From an uncultured Oscillospiraceae bacterium (lineage in GTDB: Bacteria > Bacillota > Clostridia > Oscillospirales > Ruminococcaceae), in contig CAKRVU010000029.1 of the NCBI GenBank assembly GCA_934408835.1, forward strand, positions 1 to 9,903: a stretch of DNA of 9,903 nucleotides. Direction: 5' to 3'. A program made the translations under genes and the position numbers. Position 1 is the stretch's first letter, and every line of letters begins with the position of its first letter. Below are positions 1 to 7,798 of this stretch, in pieces. The notes beneath the pieces are model-generated. The model was not told where the DNA came from. It saw only the letters and a program-made list of their open reading frames with translations, and searched no databases.

Positions 1-13
1 CAAGTAGTCTGAT

Positions 14-256
14 TTATCAACACTTCCAACAGTCTGCTGTTTAAACTTTTTCCACCTTCTTTTTTCTACCAATTTTCTATTTTCTATTTTTCCACTGATC
101 TTTCCTAATTTTTTCCACTTTCAACATAGGCTTCTCCACTGCTTTGAACTCTCAGTTATGACTTGTCCACTTTTTCACAATCTGTCAGTCCTCTAATTTT
201 GGAAAAACAAACCATCTTTTTTTCGATGGTTGTCCCATTTCCTCTTGTTTTCCACA
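14..256 (+). repeat. Cluster of DnaA-box-like 9-mers
   Basis: Compared with the consensus TTATCCACA, I see TTATCAACA at 14, TTTTCCACC at 48, TTTTCCACT at 88 and 111, TTCTCCACT at 132, TTGTCCACT at 163, TTTTTCACA at 171 and TTTTCCACA at 248. The first and last match 8 of 9 bases; the others match 7 of 9. All read in the same direction, towards dnaN. The weak matches are individually unconvincing in T-rich DNA, but the density and shared orientation are not. The last box, next to the CTA run, is the best candidate for the box that loads DnaA onto the unwinding element. Confidence 0.7.
210..231. other. Small hairpin inside the origin region
   Basis: A perfect 7-bp inverted repeat (AACCATC / GATGGTT) encloses an 8-base T-rich loop. 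No T-run follows it on the plus strand, so it is not a convincing terminator for an upstream dnaA. It may be an origin structural element or chance. Confidence 0.3.
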
Positions 257-268
257 TTTCAACCGTCT

Positions 269-283
269 CTACTACTACTACTA
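269..283 (+). repeat. DnaA-trio-like element: five tandem CTA triplets
   Basis: Five exact CTA repeats start 12 bases after the TTTTCCACA box at 248-256 and run directly into AT-rich DNA. The complementary strand reads TAG repeated, the trinucleotide that DnaA contacts on single-stranded DNA in the DnaA-trio described for Bacillus subtilis. Position between a DnaA box and the AT-rich segment is as expected for strand opening. The assignment rests on the motif and layout only. Confidence 0.7.
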
Positions 284-308
284 AATAAAATAAGATATTA
301 TATAGGAT
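284..308. other. AT-rich DNA unwinding element candidate
   Basis: Nearly all bases here are A or T, immediately after the CTA run and before the dnaN ribosome binding site (AAAGGAG at 309-315). This is the place where duplex melting would begin. The same stretch probably also supplies part of the dnaN leader; I do not see a clear -35/-10 pair for dnaN. Confidence 0.5.
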
Positions 309-322
309 AAAGGAGCATTTTT

Positions 323-1435
323 ATGAAATTCTCATGCGATTTGCAATTACTCAGCGATGTAGTGTCACGCGTATCCCTTGCAATCAGCGCAAGATCAACC
401 ATACCGGCGTTAGAAGGCGTTCTATTACAATGCAGCGATAACTATCTTCAGTTAAGTGGATACGACTTAGAAATAGGAATCATTCGCTCCATACATGTAG
501 ATCAAGAGGAAGAAGGAGGAATTATATTAAACGCGCAGCTGTTCGGAGAAATGCTGCGAAAAATGCGAGGTCCCGAAGTTCATATTGAAACAGACGAAAG
601 ACAAATGACAGTCATTACCGACGATGATACACAATTCCATATCTTAGGCGTCTCAAAAGAAGAGTTTCCGTCTATCCCCTCTTTTTCTGAAGAAGTATCC
701 TTTTCCATACCGGATCCCTTTTTAAAGAAGATGATTAGTCAAACAATATTTGCCACAGCGCAAAATCAAGTGCAATCTCCAATTTTATGCGGTTCTTTAT
801 TTGACGTCAGAGATGGAATATTACACATCGTATCAGTGGATGGCTATCGGGTAGCACTGAGCAAAATGGAGGTAGATACCAAAAAGAAATTTTATTTTGT
901 TGTTCCTTCCAAAACGCTGTCTGAAATCAGCAAGCTTTTAGTAGACTCTGAGGAACGGATTACCAAGGTAAGCGTATCAGAGAAACATGTTGTTTTTGAA
1001 ATAGGCGAATATTACATCATATCTCGGCTGCTGGAGGGAGAATTCATTGATTATCGCTCCGCGATACCGAAGGAATCCTCAACGAAGCTTCAACTGGACG
1101 CAACGGAACTGCGTCATGCGATTGAACGGGTTTCTATTATCATCAATCTGAAAAATAATACGCCGGTCAAAATGAACGCTGCGGACGGCATGATCAAATT
1201 GAGCTGTGAAAGCACGCTTGGAGAAGGAAAAGATCAATTTGTAGTCCAAATGGAAGGAAAGCCGATACAAATTGCCTTTAATAATCGTTATATGATCGAA
1301 GCGCTTCGTCATTGCGATCAGGAAGAAACATTGATTCTGTTGAACGGTTCTGTGGAGCCTATCAAAATCGTACCGAAAGAGGGTGACAATTATCTGTTTT
1401 TGGTTTTGCCGGTGCGGCTGAAGACGGATATCTGA
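323..1435 (+). CDS. dnaN: DNA polymerase III subunit beta (sliding clamp)
   Basis: The 370-residue product is the ring-shaped processivity clamp that holds DNA polymerase III on the template and docks many repair and replication proteins. Length is normal for the family. The three clamp repeats can be followed: the first about 1-120 (starting MKFSCDLQLL), the second about 130-245, and the third about 247-370, ending in the typical C-terminal strand LVLPVRL. The start is supported by AAAGGAG at 309-315, seven bases before the ATG. It is the first gene after oriC and transcribes away from it on the leading strand. Only one base separates it from the next gene, so the two are probably co-transcribed and translationally coupled. 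Confidence 0.97.
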   Translation: MKFSCDLQLLSDVVSRVSLAISARSTIPALEGVLLQCSDNYLQLSGYDLEIGIIRSIHVDQEEEGGIILNAQLFGEMLRKMRGPEVHIETDERQMTVITDDDTQFHILGVSKEEFPSIPSFSEEVSFSIPDPFLKKMISQTIFATAQNQVQSPILCGSLFDVRDGILHIVSVDGYRVALSKMEVDTKKKFYFVVPSKTLSEISKLLVDSEERITKVSVSEKHVVFEIGEYYIISRLLEGEFIDYRSAIPKESSTKLQLDATELRHAIERVSIIINLKNNTPVKMNAADGMIKLSCESTLGEGKDQFVVQMEGKPIQIAFNNRYMIEALRHCDQEETLILLNGSVEPIKIVPKEGDNYLFLVLPVRLKTDI

Positions 1436-1436
1436 T

Positions 1437-1664
1437 ATGAGAACAAAAGTAATTAAAATCAAACCTCCTGCAATACGGCTGGATCAGTTATTAAAATTAT
1501 CAGGAGAAGTATCTTCCGGCGGAGAGGCAAAACACCTGATTTTTGAGGGGGAAGTTACCGTAAACGGTGATGTTTGCGTCAGTCGAGGAAGAAAAATCAA
1601 ATATGGGGATCAGGTATCTATTCGAGAGGATTGTTGCCTGTCGGTTTGTTATGAGGCTGATTGA
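1437..1664 (+). CDS. yaaA: S4-domain RNA-binding protein YaaA
   Basis: This 75-residue protein is essentially one S4 RNA-binding domain. The motif RLDQLLKLSGEVSSGGEAK at about 14-32 and the following EGEVTVNG segment are characteristic of the small YaaA family between dnaN and recF in Firmicutes. The family is thought to bind structured RNA, perhaps ribosomal RNA; its exact role is unclear. The ATG begins one base after the dnaN stop and has no good Shine-Dalgarno sequence, so translation probably depends on ribosomes ending dnaN. Its last 14 bases overlap the start of recF. Confidence 0.93.
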   Translation: MRTKVIKIKPPAIRLDQLLKLSGEVSSGGEAKHLIFEGEVTVNGDVCVSRGRKIKYGDQVSIREDCCLSVCYEAD

Positions 1665-2772
1665 ATGTTATCTGGACGGTTATCGCAACTTAAATCGCGT
1701 CCGAATCAGACCTCACCCGAAAATGAATATTATTTATGGACAGAACGCACAGGGCAAAACCAACCTGATGGAAGGGATTTCCCTCTTTTCAGGCGGGCGA
1801 CCTCTCCGATCGGCGTCCGATTCAAAGCGAATTGGATTTGATCGCGAACTGGCTTCTTTAAAAATCTGGTTTGACGATGGGAAAAGAGAACAAGAAGCTG
1901 AAATCGTATTGGGAAGGAAAAACCGGTTTTCTTGCAATCGTGTTCCCCTTCAAAGTCTTTCTGAATTTTCCGGCGTCTTCCCTACCGTCTTTTTTTCTCC
2001 ATCTCATCTTTCTATCGTACAAGGAGAGCCTCGGCTGAGAAGACAATTTCTAGATCGCGCGATTGCACAGCTCCGTCCTGATTATGCAACCTATCTGGGA
2101 CAGTACGAACGAGTTCTTACGCAAAGAAATGCCCTGCTGAAGTCAATGAAACAAAATGCTGTCAATTATTTGGATGTGTGGGATCGGCAACTATCGCAAT
2201 TAGGCTCTGTCATTTCGATATTGCGGCAGGACTATGTCAATAAAATGCAGCCGATATTGAATCAAATCTATCAGGGTATTTCTACCGGAAAGGAAGTATT
2301 ATCGGCTAGTTACCATTCAACAGTGTTTGAAGACGCGCCCGATCAAATTTATTCTGCGGACAAAGTGGAGCAATATTTGCAGGCGCTCTCGAATAGTCGG
2401 GAGAAAGACGTTGCAACAGGACATACCTCAATTGGAATCCATCGGGACGACTTATCTCTCAAAATCGGAGACCTCGGCGTTCGTGAATACGGTTCTCAAG
2501 GGCAGCAACGTTCTTGTGTTATTGTATTAAAACTAACCGAAGCGAAGTTATTAAAAAATATTGTCGGCAGCGAACCGATTGTCCTGCTTGACGATGTTAT
2601 GAGTGAATTGGATGAATCGCGACAGGACTATATTTTAAATCATGTCAAGCGTCATCAGGTTTTCATTACCTGTTGCGACATATCAAATACGCTTCGTTTA
2701 CAAAACGGTAAAGTATACAAAATGGAAAACGGAAACTGTCCGGAAACAGAAGAAATAAAAAACGAAATGTAA
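1651..2772 (+). CDS. recF: DNA replication and repair protein RecF
   Basis: This 373-residue ABC-type ATPase of the SMC-like fold acts with RecO and RecR to load RecA at gaps and stalled forks. The Walker A motif GQNAQGKT lies at 30-37, the signature SQGQQR near 282-287, Walker B IVLLDD near 310-315, followed by the SELD D-loop. I chose the ATG at 1651 because it gives the usual N-terminus (MRLIECYLDGYRNL) and length. An in-frame ATG at 1567 would add 28 residues lying wholly inside yaaA in another frame, with no family support. The start overlaps the yaaA stop by 14 bases and lacks a well-placed ribosome binding site (GAGAGGA ends about 21 bases upstream), so coupling to yaaA is likely. Confidence 0.96.
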   Translation: MRLIECYLDGYRNLNRVRIRPHPKMNIIYGQNAQGKTNLMEGISLFSGGRPLRSASDSKRIGFDRELASLKIWFDDGKREQEAEIVLGRKNRFSCNRVPLQSLSEFSGVFPTVFFSPSHLSIVQGEPRLRRQFLDRAIAQLRPDYATYLGQYERVLTQRNALLKSMKQNAVNYLDVWDRQLSQLGSVISILRQDYVNKMQPILNQIYQGISTGKEVLSASYHSTVFEDAPDQIYSADKVEQYLQALSNSREKDVATGHTSIGIHRDDLSLKIGDLGVREYGSQGQQRSCVIVLKLTEAKLLKNIVGSEPIVLLDDVMSELDESRQDYILNHVKRHQVFITCCDISNTLRLQNGKVYKMENGNCPETEEIKNEM

Positions 2773-2792
2773 AATAGTTTATAATAATACTG

Positions 2793-2854
2793 TTCGTATT
2801 ACAACAAATTAAAAACAGGTAGTATTAAAATTGCAATAAGATACGAATTGTATC
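2793..2854. promoter_or_regulatory. Inverted repeats in the recF-remB gap
   Basis: The 97-base gap before remB contains TTCGTAT at 2793-2799 and its exact reverse complement ATACGAA at 2841-2847. The second copy also sits in a local inverted repeat, GATAC at 2840-2844 and GTATC at 2850-2854. A TATAAT at 2780-2785 lacks a recognisable -35. The half-sites could be an operator for remB-gyrB, or chance in AT-rich DNA. No terminator for recF is visible here. Confidence 0.3.
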
Positions 2855-2869
2855 ATTAAGGATATTGAG

Positions 2870-3115
2870 ATGTATTTGGATATATCAGAAAAACAGGCGA
2901 TTGGTACGGAGGAGCTTGTAGGAATTTTTGATTTGGATGGAACAAGCATTTCCAACCGAACGAGGGAATTTTTAAAGAGCGAACAAGAAAAGGGACGAGT
3001 GCTGGAAGAATTAAGAGAGCTGCCGCGGAGCTTTCTTGTCAGCCGTGATGGAATTTATTTATCTCCGGTGAGCACGACCACTTTAAAGCGGAGAATTCTG
3101 GAGGAAAAGAATTAG
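2870..3115 (+). CDS. remB: Extracellular matrix regulator RemB (DUF370 family)
   Basis: This 81-residue protein matches the DUF370/RemA-RemB family. The N-terminal MYLDI and VGIFDLD segments, and the C-terminal run (YLSPVSTTTLKRR) resemble B. subtilis YaaB/RemB, which lies between recF and gyrB there too. RemA-type proteins are DNA-binding regulators of matrix and osmoprotection genes; RemB is less well understood and its role here is inferred from homology. The ATG is preceded by AAGGA at 2858-2862, seven bases away. It lies only a few bases upstream of gyrB and is probably co-transcribed with it. Confidence 0.88.
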   Translation: MYLDISEKQAIGTEELVGIFDLDGTSISNRTREFLKSEQEKGRVLEELRELPRSFLVSRDGIYLSPVSTTTLKRRILEEKN

Positions 3116-5059
<1,944 letters not shown>

Positions 5060-5103
5060 TGGGACTGCTTGGAGATCATATTAAAAAAGTTTAAAAAAAT
5101 CTC

Positions 5104-5132
5104 TTGCATTTTCTAATCTGTTATGCTATAAT
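5104..5132 (+). promoter_or_regulatory. Promoter of the tRNA-Pro gene
   Basis: TTGCAT at 5104-5109 and TATAAT at 5127-5132 are separated by 17 bases, and TGC just before the -10 adds an extended -10 element. Transcription would start near 5139, about nine bases before the mature tRNA. Confidence 0.85.
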
Positions 5133-5147
5133 TTCTATTATAGAAGT

Positions 5148-5224
5148 CTGGGTGTAGCGCAGCTTGGTAGCGCGCCACCTTGGGGTGGTGGAGGCCGTGG
5201 GTTCAAGTCCCGCCACTCAGACCA
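5148..5224 (+). tRNA. tRNA-Pro (anticodon GGG)
   Basis: The full cloverleaf can be drawn. The acceptor stem CTGGGTG pairs with CACTCAG (one G-U). The D stem is GCGC/GCGC. The anticodon stem CCACC/GGTGG encloses loop TTGGGGT, with anticodon GGG at 5182-5184 and G37 next to it. The T stem GTGGG/CCCGC encloses TTCAAGT. The discriminator A and the CCA end (5222-5224) are encoded. It reads CCC and CCU proline codons. It has its own strong promoter and a terminator beginning right after CCA, so it is a single-gene unit. Confidence 0.96.
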
Positions 5225-5260
5225 ATGGGAGAGTCCTACTGATAGGACTCTCCCATTTTT
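5225..5260 (+). terminator. Rho-independent terminator of tRNA-Pro
   Basis: A perfect 14-bp stem (5225-5238 with 5243-5256) with a four-base loop CTGA is followed by TTTT. It begins at the base after the encoded CCA. The convergent SLOG gene ends 30 bases further on; on that strand the hairpin is not followed by a T-run. Confidence 0.93.
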
Positions 5261-5290
5261 GATCGAATGAAATAGATAGAAAAAAACCGT

Positions 5291-5755
5291 TTATTTGACT
5301 AAAATTTCGCGCAACTCTTTTTTTAGAGAACGGGCAAATCGAATGGTCACTACAGTGCCGCCTTTATCTCTTCCGTCATAGACCGCAATGACGCGATCGG
5401 AATTTTCTACCATATAGCGATTGCGGCGATAATAGACGTCCGGTAAATACTCTTCTCGGATTACAACTATGTCGGAACAAGCGTCTAGGATTGCCTTTGT
5501 GTGCTCCTTTTTCGCTAGACTTTGCAAACGATTTCGATATGGGATGGCTGCTATCAGTTTTAATTCGGAATACTCTTTTTTGAACTCGATCACAAGGTCG
5601 GCAAAATACTGATCTACCCCGTCTGCAAATCCGGTCATAAAACAGGTGTATCCGTCTGCAATTGCCTGTTTAATTTCGCTGCGCAACGATTCCCTTACAT
5701 AATCAATTTGAGATTCTTCTATCTTTCTATGACCTGTAACACAACATGTTTTCAT
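5291..5755 (-). CDS. SLOG-family protein (DUF1273/YpsA-like)
   Basis: The 154-residue product belongs to the SLOG Rossmann-like superfamily related to DprA and LOG, close to the DUF1273 group that includes B. subtilis YpsA. Visible motifs are TGHRK near 7-11, the GFADGVDQYFADL segment near 42-54, YYRRNRYMVENSD near 108-120 and GGT near 132-134. SLOG proteins are predicted to bind nucleotides or nucleotide-derived ligands; no specific function can be assigned. I chose the ATG at 5755 because MKTCCVTGHR is the usual family start. GGAG is 12 bases upstream of it, whereas the ATG at 5764 is only three bases from that site and the TTG at 5771-5773 overlaps it. The gene opposes the gyrB-tRNA block and has its own promoter. 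Confidence 0.85.
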   Translation of the reverse strand: MKTCCVTGHRKIEESQIDYVRESLRSEIKQAIADGYTCFMTGFADGVDQYFADLVIEFKKEYSELKLIAAIPYRNRLQSLAKKEHTKAILDACSDIVVIREEYLPDVYYRRNRYMVENSDRVIAVYDGRDKGGTVVTIRFARSLKKELREILVK

Positions 5756-5802
5756 TTGTATCATCAACTCCAATAGTTATATTTTATCTTGTAACTTATA
5801 CT

Positions 5803-5831
5803 ATTTTAATATATTTATTTTAGTAAGTCAA
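5803..5831 (-). promoter_or_regulatory. Promoter of the SLOG gene
   Basis: On the minus strand, TTGACT (5831-5826) and TAAAAT (5808-5803) are 17 bases apart in very AT-rich DNA. The start would fall near 5796, about 40 bases before the chosen ATG. This supports an independent transcript. Confidence 0.75.
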
Positions 5832-5945
5832 TACGGTGATTTTAATGAAGGCGGTTGAAACTGAAATGAGATCGTTTTGAATTCTTTTTTTATCTTTGGA
5901 ATTTAATTGAGTCAGATTCATACAATAAAATAAATGAATCTTTTG

Positions 5946-5974
5946 TTGTGAAACTCCGATGAGTGTGTTATAAT
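5946..5974 (+). promoter_or_regulatory. Promoter of the flavin reductase unit
   Basis: TTGTGA at 5946-5951 and a perfect TATAAT at 5969-5974 are 17 bases apart. The start near 5981 gives a leader of about 90 bases before the flavin reductase. The rest of the gap between this promoter and the divergent SLOG promoter (5832-5945) shows nothing I can name. Confidence 0.75.
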
Positions 5975-5993
5975 CAAAGGGAAGAAGGACGCA

Positions 5994-6071
5994 TTGCTGC
6001 TTGGAGAAGCAACTGAGAGGAAGCTGATTTGGGTGGCTATGATCGGAAAAATGAAGAACGGAGTGTTTTGA
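5994..6071 (+). CDS. Possible 25-residue leader ORF
   Basis: A TTG at 5994, preceded by GAAGG (5984-5988) at good distance, opens a frame that ends in TGA at 6069-6071, immediately before the flavin reductase ATG. It would encode a 25-residue peptide containing ERKLIWVAMIGKMKNGVF. An internal ATG at 6039 gives a 10-residue version. The exact TGA-ATG junction suggests coupling or attenuation, but the flavin reductase also has its own GGAG, so this may be chance. The frame stays open back to 5952, so it could also be the remnant of an older gene. Confidence 0.3.
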   Translation: MLLGEATERKLIWVAMIGKMKNGVF

Positions 6072-6572
6072 ATGAAACAAATTGATGTGCAGTCACTGAC
6101 GTTATCCCCCTTTATTCAGATTGGGGAAAAATGGATGCTGATCACTGCGGGAACCATGGATCATTATAATATGATGACGGCAAGCTGGGGTGGTATCGGC
6201 GTTTTGTGGGGTGCTCCGGCGGCGACCATCTATGTTCGCCCGCAGCGGTATACCCGTGAGCTGATAGAACAGCAGGATCTGTTTACTTTGAGCTTTTTTG
6301 ATTCGTCTTATCATCAGGCGCTTTCGTTCTGCGGGAGCCATTCGGGAAGAGATTGTGATAAGACCAAGGAAACAGGACTTACTCCAATTTCCCTCTCCGG
6401 TACAACGGCATTTTCCGAGGCAAATTTGGTACTTGTTTGCCGCAAAAAATATCGGCAGGATATGAATGCTAAATCCTTTTTGGATCCGCAGCTTTTGACA
6501 AAATGGTATCCCAATCATGATTTACACACGATGTATATTGGAGAAATCATTGACGCTTATCAGAGTGAGTAG
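6072..6572 (+). CDS. Flavin reductase-like FMN-binding protein
   Basis: The 166-residue product has the split-barrel flavin reductase-like fold. The FMN-binding signature is visible as LITAG at about 23-27, NMMTASWGGIG near 33-43 and IYVRPQRYT near 53-61. FTLSFF near 71-76 and LSFCGSHSGRDCDK near 84-97 follow. Such proteins bind FMN and either reduce free flavin with NAD(P)H or serve as small redox proteins; the substrate is unknown. Length is normal for the short clostridial members. GGAG at 6060-6063 lies eight bases before the ATG. It is a single-gene unit between a sigma-A-type promoter and a bidirectional terminator. Confidence 0.9.
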   Translation: MKQIDVQSLTLSPFIQIGEKWMLITAGTMDHYNMMTASWGGIGVLWGAPAATIYVRPQRYTRELIEQQDLFTLSFFDSSYHQALSFCGSHSGRDCDKTKETGLTPISLSGTTAFSEANLVLVCRKKYRQDMNAKSFLDPQLLTKWYPNHDLHTMYIGEIIDAYQSE

Positions 6573-6662
6573 GCTGATATCAGTGAGATAAAATCAAATT
6601 TCTCCTTGTCTTTTTATGCTATGTTTGATGCTTGATTTAGCATGTGGTTTTTAAATGATAAA

Positions 6663-6712
6663 AAACGAAACAGGAGTTCTGAAAACCGGGAACTTCTGTT
6701 TCGTTTCTTTTT
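6663..6712. terminator. Bidirectional terminator between flavin reductase and mrp
   Basis: A 17-bp stem (6663-6679 with 6690-6706, one G-U pair) with a 10-base loop is followed on the plus strand by CTTTTT. On the minus strand it is followed by a T-run from the A tract at 6660-6665. It can end both the rightward flavin reductase transcript and the leftward mrp transcript, whose stop is only 15 bases away. A weaker inverted repeat, ATGCTA/TAGCAT, lies at 6616-6643. Confidence 0.9.
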
Positions 6713-6720
6713 GAAGATAA

Positions 6721-7548
6721 TCAGAATGAATCGGACAGCAGATCGCAAACCGGTTTTAAAAGATCGGATGAGAACTGCTCTATCGCACCCTGATCCGCAG
6801 CTTCCGCCAAGGCGGGCAAGATAGGCAGCTTTGCCAAGACGCGCAGATCGAACGATTGCGCTACCTCTTCGATATGACTTTTCCCGAACAATTCAGTTCG
6901 TTCTTTACAAGAGGGACATTCATAATAACTGTAATTTTCGATCAGACCGATCATTGGAATATTCATCATTTCTGCCATGTTGATTGCCTTAGAAACAATC
7001 ATCGAAACCAGCTGCTGCGGTGTTGTCACAACGATAATGCCGTCTATAGGCAAGGACTGAAAGACTGTCAGAGAGACATCGCCCGTTCCCGGCGGCATAT
7101 CCACAAGCATGAGATCAACGTTGTCCCAGATGACGTCGCTCCAAAATTGTTTTACAGCGCCCGCAATGACAGGACCTCTCCAGACGACCGGCTGCGTTTC
7201 CTTCTCCAGAAGAAGATTGACCGACATCAGCTGGATACCCTGTTCGGCTGTGATGGCCGGTAAAATCCCTTCCTTTGTTGCTTGCGCGCGCTGATGCACG
7301 CCAAACATTTGCGGGATAGACGGACCGGTGACGTCCGCGTCCAAAATAGCAACTCGTTTTCCTGCTGCGGAAAGAGAAACGGCGAGAAGGGAGGTGACCA
7401 TTGATTTTCCAACGCCACCCTTTCCACTCACAACGCCGATCACTCGCTTAACGTGACCTTTGGGATGCAGAGCTTCTTTTGGAATTGCACCGGTTCGTTC
7501 TCCGCAGGTCTGCTCGCAGCCTTCACATTTGTGATTGCACTCACTCAT
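6721..7548 (-). CDS. Mrp/NBP35-family iron-sulfur cluster carrier ATPase
   Basis: This 275-residue P-loop protein belongs to the MinD-like Mrp/ApbC/NBP35 group, which carries and transfers iron-sulfur clusters in the cytoplasm. The deviant Walker A GKGGVGKS is at 42-49, DADVTGPS near 70-77, Walker B region DMPPGTGD near 150-157 and the cluster-binding CPSC at 211-214. The N-terminus carries four cysteines (4, 8, 11, 15), an NBP35-like feature that could hold a second cluster. GAGG at 7557-7560 lies eight bases before the ATG. The gene has a near-perfect promoter of its own and ends in a shared terminator. Confidence 0.93.
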   Translation of the reverse strand: MSECNHKCEGCEQTCGERTGAIPKEALHPKGHVKRVIGVVSGKGGVGKSMVTSLLAVSLSAAGKRVAILDADVTGPSIPQMFGVHQRAQATKEGILPAITAEQGIQLMSVNLLLEKETQPVVWRGPVIAGAVKQFWSDVIWDNVDLMLVDMPPGTGDVSLTVFQSLPIDGIIVVTTPQQLVSMIVSKAINMAEMMNIPMIGLIENYSYYECPSCKERTELFGKSHIEEVAQSFDLRVLAKLPILPALAEAADQGAIEQFSSDLLKPVCDLLSDSF

Positions 7549-7586
7549 TTATCATACCTCTTTTCTATTTCAAACCCTTTTCTGTT

Positions 7587-7615
7587 ATTATAATTCCCCT
7601 CTTTTTCTTTGTCAA
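7587..7615 (-). promoter_or_regulatory. Consensus sigma-A promoter of the mrp gene
   Basis: On the minus strand TTGACA (7615-7610) and TATAAT (7592-7587) match the consensus fully, with 17 bases between them. Start would be near 7580, giving a leader of about 30 bases. It lies just downstream of the terminator of the preceding leftward gene, so mrp is independently transcribed. Confidence 0.92.
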
Positions 7616-7628
7616 CTCCCTTATTTTG

Positions 7629-7658
7629 AAAAAGGAGGCTTCCAAGAAGAAGCCTCCT
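7629..7658 (-). terminator. Terminator downstream of the secreted-protein locus
   Basis: A perfect 10-bp stem (7633-7642 with 7649-7658) with a six-base loop is followed on the minus strand by a T-run. It lies just past the truncated gene copy and probably ends the leftward transcript of the secreted-protein gene. Confidence 0.85.
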
Positions 7659-7662
7659 CATA

Positions 7663-7747
7663 AACGGTATTGTTGATACTTCGTACCAGGTTACGCCGTC
7701 ATCACTTACCAGTACGGTGTGATGTGTGTTTTTGATTGCCTGCGTTT
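7663..7747 (-). pseudogene. Truncated duplicate of the 3' end of the secreted-protein gene
   Basis: These 85 bases align without gaps to 7799-7883, the 3' end of the neighbouring gene, with 9 mismatches (about 89% identity). In the same reading frame they encode QAIKNTHHTVLVSDDGVTWYEV, differing from the intact gene only by one V to A change. The stop codon TAA has become TCA. Most differences are silent, which suggests both copies were under selection as proteins before this one lost its 5' part. No start codon or ribosome binding site remains. Confidence 0.85.
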
Positions 7748-7770
7748 GACTATATTCGTTTTTACTACTG

Positions 7771-7798
7771 CTGGAGGGCTTTTTGAAGCTTCCCCCAG
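7771..7798 (-). other. Hairpin between the gene and its truncated copy
   Basis: On the minus strand CTGGGGG pairs with CCTCCAG (one G-U), a two-base AA bulge follows, then GCTT/AAGC closes a four-base loop. It occupies the same place relative to the intact gene's stop as the terminator hairpin does after the truncated copy, but has no T-run. It may be the decayed or altered counterpart of that terminator. Confidence 0.5.

Larger units (their letters stand above)
1..308. other. Chromosomal replication origin (oriC), dnaA-dnaN intergenic region
   Basis: This gene-free stretch lies directly upstream of dnaN, where Firmicutes normally carry oriC, with dnaA expected just left of the window. It contains eight DnaA-box-like 9-mers all on the plus strand, then a CTA triplet run (269-283), then an AT-rich segment leading to the dnaN ribosome binding site. 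That order (boxes, short spacer, trio, AT-rich DNA) matches the known basal unwinding system of Bacillus oriC. The upper strand is very rich in T with many TTTTCCAC words. I see no protein-coding gene here. Function as an origin is inferred from position and motif order. Confidence 0.85.

Noticed and set aside
1079..1462. Open frames opposite dnaN, gyrB, flavin reductase, mrp and spo0A
   Set aside because: They lack ribosome binding sites and family motifs and mirror well-supported genes on the other strand.
1567..1650. Longer RecF starting at ATG 1567
   Set aside because: The extra 28 residues lie inside yaaA in another frame and do not resemble RecF N-termini.
5756..5773. Longer SLOG protein from TTG 5773 or ATG 5764
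   Set aside because: The TTG overlaps the ribosome binding site and the ATG is only three bases from it; MKTCCVTGHR is the usual family start.
7771..7798. Hairpin as a terminator of the secreted-protein gene
   Set aside because: No T-run follows on the minus strand; the true terminator is at 7629-7658.
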